From contig QCIU01000004.1 of assembly GCA_003216465.1 (NCBI GenBank), positions 1-64,000 on the forward strand: 64,000 nucleotides of DNA, written 5' to 3'. The translations under genes were made by a program, and so were the position numbers. Each line of letters begins with the position of its first letter. The stretch's first letter is position 1. The notes under the pieces were generated by a model, which was not told the DNA's origin, made no database searches, and was given only the letters and a program-made list of their open reading frames with translations. Source of the stretch: Prochlorococcus sp. AG-402-N10 (GTDB lineage Bacteria > Cyanobacteriota > Cyanobacteriia > PCC-6307 > Cyanobiaceae). This document shows, one piece after another, positions 35,517 through 44,221 of this stretch.

Positions 35517-36935
35517 ATGTCCAAGGCACATTTTGGTTTAATCGGTCTTGGAGTAATGGGGGAGAATTTAGTTCTTAATGCAGAAAGAAATGGTTTTTCT
35601 AGTGTTGTTTTTAATAGAACCTATTCAAAAACTGAAGAATTCTTAGAGGGTAGAGGCTTAGGAAAGAATATAGAGGGAGCTAGGTCACTGCAAGAGTTTG
35701 TAAATAAGCTTGAAAGGCCAAGAAGAATACTAATGATGGTCAAAGCTGGATCTGCTACTGATGCAGTCATTGACAATATTTCTGAATACCTCGAAGAAGG
35801 TGATTTATTAATAGATGGAGGCAATTCTCAGTTTAAGGATACTGAAAGAAGGGTTGAGACTCTTGAAAGTAAGAGCTTCGGTTATATAGGAATGGGTGTT
35901 TCTGGTGGCGCCAAAGGTGCTTTAGAGGGACCAAGTATGATGCCAGGGGGTACTAAGGCCTCCTATGACGCAATAGAAAGTTTATTGACTAAAATGGCTG
36001 CCAAAGTTGAAGACGGTCCTTGTGTTGCTTACGTTGGACCAGGTGGTTCTGGACACTTCGTTAAAACTGTTCATAACGGTATTGAATATGGTATTGAACA
36101 GATACTTGCAGAGGCTTATGACTTAATGAAGAGAGTTAAGAATATGAATGGCTCACAAATGTCAGAGGTTTTTGGTATTTGGAATAATACTGATGAATTA
36201 GCTTCCTATCTTGTTGAAATAACAGAGATATGTTTAAACGCTAAAGATGAATCAACAGAAGAGTTTGTAGTTGAGAAAATATTGGACAAAGCTGGCCAAA
36301 AAGGTACTGGTTTATGGACTGTGGTCAGTGCATTAGAACTTGGCGTCTCAGTCCCTACTATTTATGCCTCTTTAAATGCAAGGGTTATGAGTTCCCTCAA
36401 AGAGCAACGTTGTGAAATCGAGAAAACTATCCCGATGGAAGCCATAGAAGATTTTGATTTGGGTGATATTTCTAATGGTATGAAACCTTTATTCGACGCA
36501 GTGGTTCTTGCAACTATTGCTAGTTATGCTCAAGGTATGGATATATTAAGTGAAGCATCATCTGTTTATGATTATGAATTGAATATGCCATCAATTGCTC
36601 AAATATGGAAAGGTGGATGCATTATAAGATCTAAATTATTAAGGAAAATTCAAGATGCATATCAAAAAGATCCTAAATTAAAGAATTTAATATTTGATGA
36701 TTGGTTCAATAACGAAATTTCTACAAGAATTGATAATTTAGCCAGTGTTGTTTCTTCCTCAACTAAAGCTGGTATACCGGTGCCTTGTTTATCTAGCACT
36801 TTAGACTATCTTAATAGCTACAGAACAAACAGGCTTCCTCAAAATTTAGTGCAAGCGATGAGAGATTGTTTTGGCTCTCATACTTATGAAAGAGTTGATA
36901 AAGAAGGAAGTTTTCATACTGAATGGATGAAATGA
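35517..36935 (+). CDS. gnd: 6-Phosphogluconate dehydrogenase, decarboxylating
   Basis: A 472-aa enzyme of the oxidative pentose phosphate pathway producing ribulose 5-phosphate, CO2 and NADPH, important in the dark. N-terminal NADP site GLIGLGVMGENLVLN, the substrate segment YIGMGVSGGAKGALEGPSMMPGG and the catalytic GHFVKTVHNGIEYG with Lys. Full length for the family. Its stop overlaps the pgl start as ATGA. Confidence 0.97.
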   Translation: MSKAHFGLIGLGVMGENLVLNAERNGFSSVVFNRTYSKTEEFLEGRGLGKNIEGARSLQEFVNKLERPRRILMMVKAGSATDAVIDNISEYLEEGDLLIDGGNSQFKDTERRVETLESKSFGYIGMGVSGGAKGALEGPSMMPGGTKASYDAIESLLTKMAAKVEDGPCVAYVGPGGSGHFVKTVHNGIEYGIEQILAEAYDLMKRVKNMNGSQMSEVFGIWNNTDELASYLVEITEICLNAKDESTEEFVVEKILDKAGQKGTGLWTVVSALELGVSVPTIYASLNARVMSSLKEQRCEIEKTIPMEAIEDFDLGDISNGMKPLFDAVVLATIASYAQGMDILSEASSVYDYELNMPSIAQIWKGGCIIRSKLLRKIQDAYQKDPKLKNLIFDDWFNNEISTRIDNLASVVSSSTKAGIPVPCLSSTLDYLNSYRTNRLPQNLVQAMRDCFGSHTYERVDKEGSFHTEWMK

Positions 36936-37660
36936 TTGAACAATCTTATGATGGATACAAGCTACACATATATAAAGATAAATTAGAACTCTCATCTAAT
37001 GTTTCTAATTTTATAGAAAATCAAATTTTTAAAATATTAAAAATTAAGGAAAGATTTCAATTCTGTGTAAGTGGTGGTTCCACTCCAAAATCTGTATATA
37101 AGTTACTTTCAGAGAGAGATATTGAATGGAATAAAGTAGATATTTTTTTAGGTGATGAGAGGTGCGTTGATCCAAAATCTGAATTGAGTAACTCGCTGAT
37201 GTTAAAGAATTCGTTGTTATCTAAATATGGTTCTAAAGCTTTCTTTTATGAAATTTTTAGTGATAAAAAAGTTGACGAAAATATCTCTAAAAATTTATTA
37301 ATTTCTAAAATGAGTGAAAAGTGTAATGGTAATCCCCCATCTTTCGATTTAACTTTATTAGGCCTTGGAGATGATGGTCATACCGCTTCATTATTCCCAT
37401 ATCGGAAAGAAAATAATGCAGAGGATTTAGTAATTTTTAATGAGGGTAAGGGACTTAAAAGAATTTCTCTAACACCTAAAGTACTCTCTGCTTCTTCAAA
37501 GATAATATTTTTAGTTAGTGGAGCTTCTAAACAATTAGCACTCAAGAGGTTATTGGATAAAGATGAATCTCATGAAAGGACTCCTTCTAAAATGATTAAA
37601 TCAAATAGCCAGATATCAATATTTTGCGATGTAGAATCTTCAAAAGATTTATCAATTTAG
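36932..37660 (+). CDS. pgl: 6-Phosphogluconolactonase
   Basis: A lactonase of the NagB/Pgl family, with CVSGGSTPKSVYKLLS, IFLGDERCVDP and the catalytic LLGLGDDGHTASLFP. It hydrolyses 6-phosphogluconolactone just before Gnd. The track start at 36923 would overlap gnd by 13 bases; the ATG at 36932 forms an ATGA overlap with the gnd stop and is the better choice (242 aa). The gnd-pgl pair is translationally coupled. Confidence 0.94.
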   Translation: MIEQSYDGYKLHIYKDKLELSSNVSNFIENQIFKILKIKERFQFCVSGGSTPKSVYKLLSERDIEWNKVDIFLGDERCVDPKSELSNSLMLKNSLLSKYGSKAFFYEIFSDKKVDENISKNLLISKMSEKCNGNPPSFDLTLLGLGDDGHTASLFPYRKENNAEDLVIFNEGKGLKRISLTPKVLSASSKIIFLVSGASKQLALKRLLDKDESHERTPSKMIKSNSQISIFCDVESSKDLSI

Positions 37661-37690
37661 TTAGATTCTATTTAGTTCTAAAATAATTTA

Positions 37691-38239
37691 ATGAATAATA
37701 AAAAAGTTTTATTCCAGAAAAAAGAGTTTGAAGGATGGGAAACCTTAAACGATACTGTTATGGGTGGATCAAGTTCAGCTTATTGTGAAAATACTAATTC
37801 TGGGCTTCTATTTAAAGGAAATATCATAGAAAAAGCTGGAGGTTTCGTTAGTTGTAGATCATCAATATATAAACCTTCATTAGATGTTAGCGAGTATCAA
37901 TCTTTTGAATTAAAAATAAATGGTCAAGGAAGAACTTTTAAATTTGCAGTTGCATGCGAAGATGACATCCTTGGGCTAACTGAATTGATTCCTGGTGGCC
38001 TGAGATGGATAAAATCTTTTCCTACTAAAAAATTTGGAATATCTAATATTCAAATTCCTTTTAATTCTCTTAGGCCTTCAGTAAGAGCTAATAAGGTACG
38101 TTTCCCTTTCAAATTTAAACCATCAAAAATCAAAAGATTACAAATTCTGCATTCAAAATTTGGAGATGATGGTCTACTTAATGGTGGATTCAAATCGGGT
38201 CCAATAAAAATATTATTAAAATCAATAAGTGTTCTTTGA
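37691..38239 (+). CDS. CIA30 domain protein
   Basis: A 182-aa protein with the complex I intermediate-associated protein 30 (CIA30) fold, a galactose-binding-like beta-sandwich: WETLNDTVMGGSSSAY at the N-terminus, GGFVSCRS, and the C-terminal strands. In mitochondria CIA30 chaperones complex I assembly; cyanobacterial members are unassigned but an NDH-1 or photosystem assembly role is conceivable. No signal peptide. The last 11 bases overlap the next gene. Confidence 0.8.
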   Translation: MNNKKVLFQKKEFEGWETLNDTVMGGSSSAYCENTNSGLLFKGNIIEKAGGFVSCRSSIYKPSLDVSEYQSFELKINGQGRTFKFAVACEDDILGLTELIPGGLRWIKSFPTKKFGISNIQIPFNSLRPSVRANKVRFPFKFKPSKIKRLQILHSKFGDDGLLNGGFKSGPIKILLKSISVL

Positions 38240-38615
38240 AGATTTTGACGAAAATTTTAATACTTTAATTGCTAAATCAGCAGATTTAACAAATAAACCC
38301 TTTTTACACTCCGTAGTAAAGATTAGTGGTGAATATGAAAGAGATAATGAGGATATTGATTTAACTGTGAATATTTTATGTAGAGATAATGATGGGAAAA
38401 GATTGGATATTTATGACCTTGAGTTAGAACTATTTAGATCAAATAGTGAATTGGTTTTAGTAATTTCAAAGTTGAACTTTCCCGATGAACCTATTTTATG
38501 GAGTGGTGTAAAAACATTATGGATGAATAGTAATAATGGCAAAAAATGTTCTCCACCTAAATATAGTTCTAGATTAGAGAATCTTGCTACGAGGATAAAA
38601 AATTTTATTACTTAG
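38229..38615 (+). CDS. Conserved hypothetical protein coupled to the CIA30 gene
   Basis: A 128-aa acidic soluble protein with a GTG start inside the end of the CIA30 gene. It is mostly beta-strand by eye (LTVNILCRDNDGKRLDIYDLELELFRSNSELVLVISKL), with ILWSGVKTLWM near the end. No known motif. The overlap suggests joint translation with the CIA30 protein, so the two may act together. Convergent with ilvD. Confidence 0.65.
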   Translation: MFFEDFDENFNTLIAKSADLTNKPFLHSVVKISGEYERDNEDIDLTVNILCRDNDGKRLDIYDLELELFRSNSELVLVISKLNFPDEPILWSGVKTLWMNSNNGKKCSPPKYSSRLENLATRIKNFIT

Positions 38616-38632
38616 AAAAATTTATTTGGATA

Positions 38633-40312
38633 TTATTCTTCCAAGTCTGTAACTGCTCCTAAACTTGATGTGCTAACTATTCTTGCATATTTTGAAAGAA
38701 CCCCTTTTTTATATTTTTTACTAGGCTTTTCCCAGCTAATTCTTCTCTTTTCTAATTCATCATCAGATAGTTCAACTTCAATTAATTGGTTTACTGCATC
38801 AACAGTGATTAAATCACCTTCTCTTATTAACGCTATATTCCCGCCTACTGCTGCCTCTGGTGCAATATGTCCAACAACTAGGCCATAGGTGCCGCCACTA
38901 AATCTGCCATCAGTTATTAGAGCTACCTTTTCTCCTAGTCCTTGCCCAACAATTGCTGATGTAGGAGCCAACATTTCTCTCATTCCTGGTCCGCCAACAG
39001 GTCCTTCATTTCTTATGACCACAACATTACCAGCTTTGATATCATTATTCAAAATTGATTTAAGACAATCCTCCTCGCTTTCAAAAATGCGAGCAGGTCC
39101 TTTTAATACAGGATTCTTTACTCCACTAATTTTGGCAACGCAACCTTCCGAGGCTAAGTTACCTTTTAGAATTGCTAAGTGACCTTTTTTATAAAGCGGG
39201 TTTTCAATATCTCGAATGACATCCTGATTCTCTGGAGGATTATCTGGAATATTAATTAATGATTCAACTATTGTTTTACCCTCTATGTTTTTGCAATCAC
39301 CATGTATCAAACCTGCCTTTAAAAGTATTTTCATAACTTGAGGAATTCCACCTGCCTTATGAAGATCTACTGTTACATATCTGCCGCTAGGTTTTAAGTC
39401 GCAAATCACAGGTACCTTTTGTCTTATTTTTTCAAAATCTTCGATATTAATATCAATACCTGCAGTATTTGCTATGGCTAATATGTGAAGTACTGCATTT
39501 GTAGAACCTCCAATAGCCATGATTACAGATATTGCATTTTCGAAAGATTCTTTAGTCATAAGATCTAGTGGCCTGATATCTTTTTTAATTGCATCAACAA
39601 GTATTTCAGCACTTTTTTCGGCACTAATTTCCTTCTCATAATCTTCTGCCGCCATTGTTGAACTATGAGGAAGACTCAAACCTAAGACTTCTATTACTGC
39701 TGACATGGTATTGGCTGTGAACATTCCTCCACAACTCCCAGCTCCTGGAATACAATTTTTTTCAACATCAATTAATCTTTTCTCATTTATTTTCCCTGAA
39801 GTTAATTGCCCAACAGCTTCAAAAGCACTGACAACTGTAAGGTCTTCACCGTTTAATTTGCCAGGTTTTATAGTCCCTCCATAAATAAATATTGAAGGGA
39901 TATTCATTCTCGCAATTGCTATCATTGCCCCTGGCATATTTTTGTCACAACCACCTATAGCTAAAACTCCATCCATACTTTGAGCATTGCAAGCAGTTTC
40001 AATTGAATCAGCTATAACCTCCCTTGACACCAAAGAATATTTCATTCCCTCTGTTCCCATAGATATTCCATCGCTTACAGTGATGGTTCCGAACATCTGA
40101 GGCATTCCTCCAGATTTCCTTATTGAATCTTCAGCTTTAAGAGCTAATTCGTTTAGACCCATATTGCATGGTGTAATCGTGCTATATCCGTTAGCAACTC
40201 CAATAATAGGTTTAGTAAAGTCTTCGTCGCTAAATCCAACTGCTCTCAACATTGATCTGTTAGGAGACCTTTGAACACCTTGAGTTATTGCGGATGATCT
40301 TAATTTATTCAT
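38633..40312 (-). CDS. ilvD: Dihydroxy-acid dehydratase
   Basis: A 559-aa Fe-S dehydratase of branched-chain amino acid synthesis, converting dihydroxy-isovalerate and dihydroxy-methylvalerate to the 2-keto acids. Cluster-binding Cys residues lie in [11 protein letters not shown] and [14 protein letters not shown]; the C-terminal domain carries [15 protein letters not shown] and [21 protein letters not shown]. Full family length. Small plus-strand frames inside are shadows. Confidence 0.97.
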   Translation of the reverse strand: MNKLRSSAITQGVQRSPNRSMLRAVGFSDEDFTKPIIGVANGYSTITPCNMGLNELALKAEDSIRKSGGMPQMFGTITVSDGISMGTEGMKYSLVSREVIADSIETACNAQSMDGVLAIGGCDKNMPGAMIAIARMNIPSIFIYGGTIKPGKLNGEDLTVVSAFEAVGQLTSGKINEKRLIDVEKNCIPGAGSCGGMFTANTMSAVIEVLGLSLPHSSTMAAEDYEKEISAEKSAEILVDAIKKDIRPLDLMTKESFENAISVIMAIGGSTNAVLHILAIANTAGIDINIEDFEKIRQKVPVICDLKPSGRYVTVDLHKAGGIPQVMKILLKAGLIHGDCKNIEGKTIVESLINIPDNPPENQDVIRDIENPLYKKGHLAILKGNLASEGCVAKISGVKNPVLKGPARIFESEEDCLKSILNNDIKAGNVVVIRNEGPVGGPGMREMLAPTSAIVGQGLGEKVALITDGRFSGGTYGLVVGHIAPEAAVGGNIALIREGDLITVDAVNQLIEVELSDDELEKRRISWEKPSKKYKKGVLSKYARIVSTSSLGAVTDLEE

Positions 40313-40335
40313 TTGATTTGATAATCTTCTTTATT

Positions 40336-40626
40336 TTATTGCCCTAACTCCTCAAGTTGTCTCCTTACATCAGCAATTGCGGAATTTAGTTGTTCCACTT
40401 TTTGTTCCAACTTCTCCCCTTCGACTTCATTTATGTTTTCGTTAGTATCAAGAGCCTCTGAACCATCTTGAATTCTAGATGAATACATCATTGCTCTTTG
40501 TTTTTTTTCCTCTTTTCTTTTATCTGCTTCAGATATTAACCACCATGCCAAACCTGCGGCTCCGATAAAAGCACCACTTATTAACGATAAAAAATTATTT
40601 GAAGACGAATCTCTGTATTCAGACAT
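40336..40626 (-). CDS. Small membrane-anchored coiled-coil protein
   Basis: A 96-aa protein with one N-terminal transmembrane segment (about residues 12-30, FLSLISGAFIGAAGLAWWLI), a basic patch (EADKRKEEKKQR) that predicts a cytoplasmic C-terminus, and a C-terminal heptad-like coiled coil (KLEQKVEQLNSAIADVRRQLEELG). No named family. It lies 23 bases upstream of ilvD on the same strand and may share its transcript. Confidence 0.65.
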   Translation of the reverse strand: MSEYRDSSSNNFLSLISGAFIGAAGLAWWLISEADKRKEEKKQRAMMYSSRIQDGSEALDTNENINEVEGEKLEQKVEQLNSAIADVRRQLEELGQ

Positions 40627-40655
40627 TGTTAATTTATTTCTATTTATATTATATC

Positions 40656-41273
40656 TTAGTTCTTATTTGAAAATATAGTACTCAAACGCAATAAAGGGTC
40701 GCCAATGCCAGGCTTTAAAAATTTTGATAGATCATCTTCTTCATCGATACAAGATGTATATATTACTTGTTGAGGAAATATCTTTGCAATTTCATTTAGC
40801 CCTTTATTGCTGCAAATTGATGATATTAATAAAATCCTATTAGATTCAACCCCTAATCTTTTTAAATTAATAAGGGTTTCAATTGGATTTGATTTCATCT
40901 TTATTTGATCTGAAAAAACAATAATTCCTTCATTATCATCAACCTTAGTTGGTAAGTCTCCTAAGCAAAGAGTTGAATTTGGGATCACTTCTTTTGCACC
41001 GTACCATAGGGATAATCCTTCAGGCATTTTCGCTATTACTTTTATTGGATAATCATTATTTATAAAAACACCTTCTGCTTCTCCATTATTTGTACTTATT
41101 TTCTCTTTTTTATATGGGAGCCAATCTCTTAACGCTTCATAAGTTAGCCATTTTCCTAATTGCTCATAACCGGTTGAATATAAAATATTAGGAGTATTTT
41201 TCTCTCTTAAAATTGAAAGCCAATGCTTTATTAATGGATGAGGTGGAACAATAACCTTTAGTGACATTGCCAT
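40656..41273 (-). CDS. Uracil phosphoribosyltransferase-like protein, PRPP loop degenerate
   Basis: A 205-aa protein whose N-terminal half follows UPRT (VPPHPLIKHWLSILREKNTP, GYEQLGKWLTYEALRDWLP). The segment that in UPRT is the PRPP loop (DPMLATGGS) reads VFSDQIKMKSNPIETLINLKRL here, and the C-terminal signature that binds uracil (GDxGDR-like) becomes GIGDPLLRLS. I therefore doubt UPRT activity; it may be a structural or regulatory relative, as also proposed for some plastid UPRT proteins. Alternative start at the second ATG, two codons in. Confidence 0.7.
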   Translation of the reverse strand: MAMSLKVIVPPHPLIKHWLSILREKNTPNILYSTGYEQLGKWLTYEALRDWLPYKKEKISTNNGEAEGVFINNDYPIKVIAKMPEGLSLWYGAKEVIPNSTLCLGDLPTKVDDNEGIIVFSDQIKMKSNPIETLINLKRLGVESNRILLISSICSNKGLNEIAKIFPQQVIYTSCIDEEDDLSKFLKPGIGDPLLRLSTIFSNKN

Positions 41274-41335
41274 ATATTTTCCTTTAAGATAGGATTACAA
41301 ACTTTAAAACCCTAGATCTAAAATACATTTTTATT

Positions 41336-41848
41336 ATGATAAAATCAATTAATTTTCCTTCTCTCAAGAATGCTTTAATAACTATATTTTTTATTGGAGT
41401 CCTATTTTTTAATTTTGTAAACTCTGCTTGGGCTAAACGTCCTCCTGAAATAAGAAATCAGCAAGATCTTGATTTAGAGCAAGATATGCATGGTCAAGAT
41501 CTAAGTGGTAATGAATTTGTAAAGTTTAATTTAAATGGATTTGATTTTAGTCAAAGTAATTTAGAGGGCGCAGTTTTTAATAATAGTAAATTGCAAAAAG
41601 CAACTCTGAATGGAGCTAATCTTAGTGATGCTTTAGCATATGCAACAGATTTTACAGACGCAGATCTTTCAGATGTTAATTTTACAAATGCATTATTAAT
41701 GGAAAGTAATTTTGAAGGAGCAAAGATAGATGGTGCAGATTTTACTAATGCAGTTCTTAGTCGTATTCAACAAAAAGAATTATGTGAAATAGCTAATGGT
41801 ACAAATAGTTCTACAGGAGAAAGTACTGAATATAGTCTTGGGTGTTAG
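41336..41848 (+). CDS. Secreted or lumenal pentapeptide-repeat protein
   Basis: A 170-aa protein with an N-terminal signal or anchor helix (about residues 13-32, ALITIFFIGVLFFNFVNSAWA, with an A-W-A cleavage site) followed by about 15 pentapeptide repeats of the A(D/N)LxX/FxX type (for example LNGFDFSQSNLEGAVFNNS), which fold as a right-handed quadrilateral beta-helix. Similar lumenal pentapeptide proteins occur in thylakoids. Two C-terminal Cys (LCEIA, LGC) could form a disulfide cap. It precedes the COG0523 GTPase by ten bases. Confidence 0.85.
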   Translation: MIKSINFPSLKNALITIFFIGVLFFNFVNSAWAKRPPEIRNQQDLDLEQDMHGQDLSGNEFVKFNLNGFDFSQSNLEGAVFNNSKLQKATLNGANLSDALAYATDFTDADLSDVNFTNALLMESNFEGAKIDGADFTNAVLSRIQQKELCEIANGTNSSTGESTEYSLGC

Positions 41849-41858
41849 GAAATAATAA

Positions 41859-42914
41859 ATGAAAAAAAGAATACCTGTAATAGTAATTTCTGGATTTCTT
41901 GGTTCCGGAAAGACCACTTTTTTAAGATATTTGCTTAAAGAAAGTAACAAAAAGTTTGGGTTAATAATTAACGAATTTGGTGATGTTGGAATTGATGGTG
42001 ACTTGGTTAAAAGTTGTAATGGCTGCGATGATTCAGATGAAGATTGTATTATTGAATTAAATAATGGGTGTTTATGTTGTACTGTTCAAGATGATTTTAT
42101 TCCCTCGATAAAATCACTCTTAAGTTTTAATTCTGATATTGAGGCAATAATCATTGAGACGAGTGGATTAGCCTTACCCATACCATTGATACAAGCACTT
42201 AATTGGCCTGAGATAAGGACATCAATATATCTTGATCTCGTTATTGGTATAGTCAATGGAGAGTCGATGCTTGAGGGATCTCCAATAAATGATTTAAATG
42301 AAATAGCTAATCAGTATGATGAATTAAATAAGATTGACCATAATTCATCAATTGATGAACTCTTTGAAGAACAGTTAGAGGTTTCTGATCTCATTTTAAT
42401 ATCGAGATCAGATGTTTTAAATGAAAATGAATTTAAATCCATCCAAAATACTATCAAAGACAAGTTTAATTCCACTGTTCCTATTCTTAAATCTCTTAAT
42501 GGCAAAATCGATTTAAAATACATATTCGATATTGATTTAAAAAAGGACAATTATAAAAAATTTATTTCTGAAGAACATGATCATAATCATGTTGAACTTG
42601 TCTCTGATTCAATAAAATTAAATTATTTTCTCGATAAAAAAGAATTTGAAAAAGAGATAGTAAACTTTTTAAGTGAAATAAATATTCTTCGCATTAAAGG
42701 ACGTATATGGATTCCAAATAAAACATTGCCTTTACAAATACAAATAGTTGGAAAAAAAATAAATACTTGGTATGAAGAAGCACCTCTTAATTGCTGGAGA
42801 CCCATAGATAGTGGTGGACTTGAATTAGTTATAATTTCCTTTGATAATGAAGCAATTATAAAATTGAGAAAAAAAATTAAAGAGAAATTTAAGGTTTTAA
42901 GCGTCCAAAAATAA
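41859..42914 (+). CDS. COG0523 (CobW/P47K) family metal-associated GTPase
   Basis: A 351-aa G3E GTPase: Walker A GFLGSGKTT (residues 12-20), the metal site CLCC (71-74) within the family CxCC motif, an extra Cys-rich segment (Cys53, Cys56, Cys63), SRSD as the guanine-specificity position and a His-rich stretch (EEHDHNHVE, about 235-243) before the C-terminal domain. Such proteins deliver or sense Zn or Co; which metal cannot be told here. Ten bases after the pentapeptide gene. Confidence 0.88.
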   Translation: MKKRIPVIVISGFLGSGKTTFLRYLLKESNKKFGLIINEFGDVGIDGDLVKSCNGCDDSDEDCIIELNNGCLCCTVQDDFIPSIKSLLSFNSDIEAIIIETSGLALPIPLIQALNWPEIRTSIYLDLVIGIVNGESMLEGSPINDLNEIANQYDELNKIDHNSSIDELFEEQLEVSDLILISRSDVLNENEFKSIQNTIKDKFNSTVPILKSLNGKIDLKYIFDIDLKKDNYKKFISEEHDHNHVELVSDSIKLNYFLDKKEFEKEIVNFLSEINILRIKGRIWIPNKTLPLQIQIVGKKINTWYEEAPLNCWRPIDSGGLELVIISFDNEAIIKLRKKIKEKFKVLSVQK

Positions 42915-42969
42915 GTGTTTAATTTTATAGTTTATACCTGTTATAAATTCCCTAATTTCAAAATTGAAA

Positions 42970-43137
42970 ATGGAAGATTCGAAAACTGCTTTCAAAGCTA
43001 ATTTTCTTACTAAAAATTCAATTCCCTGTTTTAAAGTTATTTGCTCTAAATGTGCTGGATCAGGAAATTTTAAAACTCCAGAAAACTTAAGAAGAACTTG
43101 TTTAAAATGTTTTGGCAAAGGATATATAAATCTTTAA
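42970..43137 (+). CDS. 55-aa DnaJ-type mini zinc finger, not in the ORF track
   Basis: ATG at 42970 (or in-frame TTG at 42964) to TAA at 43137. The sequence contains CSKCAGSG and CLKCFGKG, i.e. two CxxCxGxG modules 21 residues apart, as in half of the DnaJ zinc-binding domain, so it should bind one zinc ion. No J-domain. Related small cysteine-rich proteins (for example BSD2-like) act in plastid or cyanobacterial protein assembly. It follows the COG0523 GTPase, a candidate metal-delivery partner. The minus-strand 73-aa frame over it is a shadow. Confidence 0.75.
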   Translation: MEDSKTAFKANFLTKNSIPCFKVICSKCAGSGNFKTPENLRRTCLKCFGKGYINL

Positions 43138-43237
43138 AGAATATTTTTTTTATTTACGATAAAAATATTTGTTTATTAATTTACAGTACTTTTTTATTAA
43201 AATTTAAACTATTCTTCTATTAGAAATAGTTTTTTAA

Positions 43238-43492
43238 TTGGATAAGTTTGAAGTAAAAGTTTTTATAAGGTTAAGACCTTCCGTTCTTGATCCGGCAGGC
43301 GAAGCAATAAAGTCTGCTTCAAGCAAAATTGGAGTCGAAGGAATTAAATCCTTAAGAATAGGGAAAATGATTGAAGTTAAAATCGAAGGTAATAAAGAGG
43401 ATGAAATTAAAGAAAAAATTGATTTATTGTGTGATCGATTATTTGCAAATACAGTCATTGAGGATTATGAGTATTCAATAAATAAATTATAA
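43238..43492 (+). CDS. purS: Phosphoribosylformylglycinamidine synthase subunit PurS
   Basis: An 84-aa protein with the PurS start VKVFIRLRPSVLDPAGEAIKSA and the core ENLRIGKMIEV-like LRIGKMIEVKIEG. It bridges PurQ (glutaminase) and PurL (synthetase) in the FGAM synthase complex of purine synthesis. TTG start. The purQ ATG begins immediately after its stop, so the two are cotranslated. Confidence 0.94.
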   Translation: MDKFEVKVFIRLRPSVLDPAGEAIKSASSKIGVEGIKSLRIGKMIEVKIEGNKEDEIKEKIDLLCDRLFANTVIEDYEYSINKL

Positions 43493-44155
43493 ATGGCTAG
43501 TTTTACTGTTGGCATTGTTGTTTTTCCTGGTTCTAATTGTGACCGTGATGTATCTTGGGCTTTGGAAGGTTGTTTAGACATTAAAACAAAATTCTTATGG
43601 CATGAATCATCCGATTTAAAAGATGTTGATTCAATTGTTTTGCCAGGAGGATTTAGTTATGGTGATTATTTAAGGTGTGGAGCAATCGCAAGATTCTCCC
43701 CATTAATAAATTCTTTACATGATTTTGTTAAAAGCGGAAGACGAGTATTAGGCATATGTAATGGGTTTCAGATTTTAACTGAATCAGGCTTTCTACCTGG
43801 AGCTCTTGTAGCTAATAAAAATCTTAATTTTATTTGTGATGATGTCGATTTAAATGTGATTACTTCAAAAGGGGGTTGGTTCCAAAAGTTAGATAAAAAA
43901 CAATATATAAAATTACCAATTGCTCATGGAGAGGGTCGTTATCATTGCGATCAAGATACTCTAAAAAGACTTATTGATAATGATTTAATTGCACTGAAAT
44001 ATAAAAATAATCCTAATGGTTCAACTTCTGATATAGCTGGCATAACAAATGAGAAAGGAAATGTTTTAGGATTAATGCCTCATCCTGAACGAGCTTGTGA
44101 TGAATCTATAGGTGGAATAGATGGTCTCTACACTTTGAAGTCGTTATTGACATAA
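43493..44155 (+). CDS. purQ: Phosphoribosylformylglycinamidine synthase subunit PurQ
   Basis: A 220-aa class I glutamine amidotransferase domain: catalytic nucleophile Cys89 in [11 protein letters not shown], His in [10 protein letters not shown] and the PHPE motif near the C-terminus, plus [17 protein letters not shown]. It supplies ammonia to PurL. Directly abuts purS. A strong bidirectional terminator follows at 44171-44205. Confidence 0.96.
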   Translation: MASFTVGIVVFPGSNCDRDVSWALEGCLDIKTKFLWHESSDLKDVDSIVLPGGFSYGDYLRCGAIARFSPLINSLHDFVKSGRRVLGICNGFQILTESGFLPGALVANKNLNFICDDVDLNVITSKGGWFQKLDKKQYIKLPIAHGEGRYHCDQDTLKRLIDNDLIALKYKNNPNGSTSDIAGITNEKGNVLGLMPHPERACDESIGGIDGLYTLKSLLT

Positions 44156-44170
44156 TAAAAATTACATAAC

Positions 44171-44205
44171 AAAAAAGACCTCCATAAATATGGAGGTCTT
44201 TTTTT
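44171..44205. terminator. Bidirectional intrinsic terminator between purQ and fba
   Basis: AAAAAAGACCTCCATA and TATGGAGGTCTTTTTTT form a perfect 16-bp stem with a very short loop, flanked by an A run on the left and a T run on the right, so it can terminate transcripts of both purQ and the convergent fba. Confidence 0.92.
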
Positions 44206-44221
44206 GAATCGCTTTAAAGAA

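Noticed and set aside
38670-39182. Two plus-strand frames of 72 and 97 aa
   Set aside because: Antisense to conserved parts of ilvD, with no family match.
42897-43118. 73-aa minus-strand frame
   Set aside because: It covers the plus-strand 55-aa CxxCxGxG protein, which has clear paired zinc motifs; the minus frame has none.
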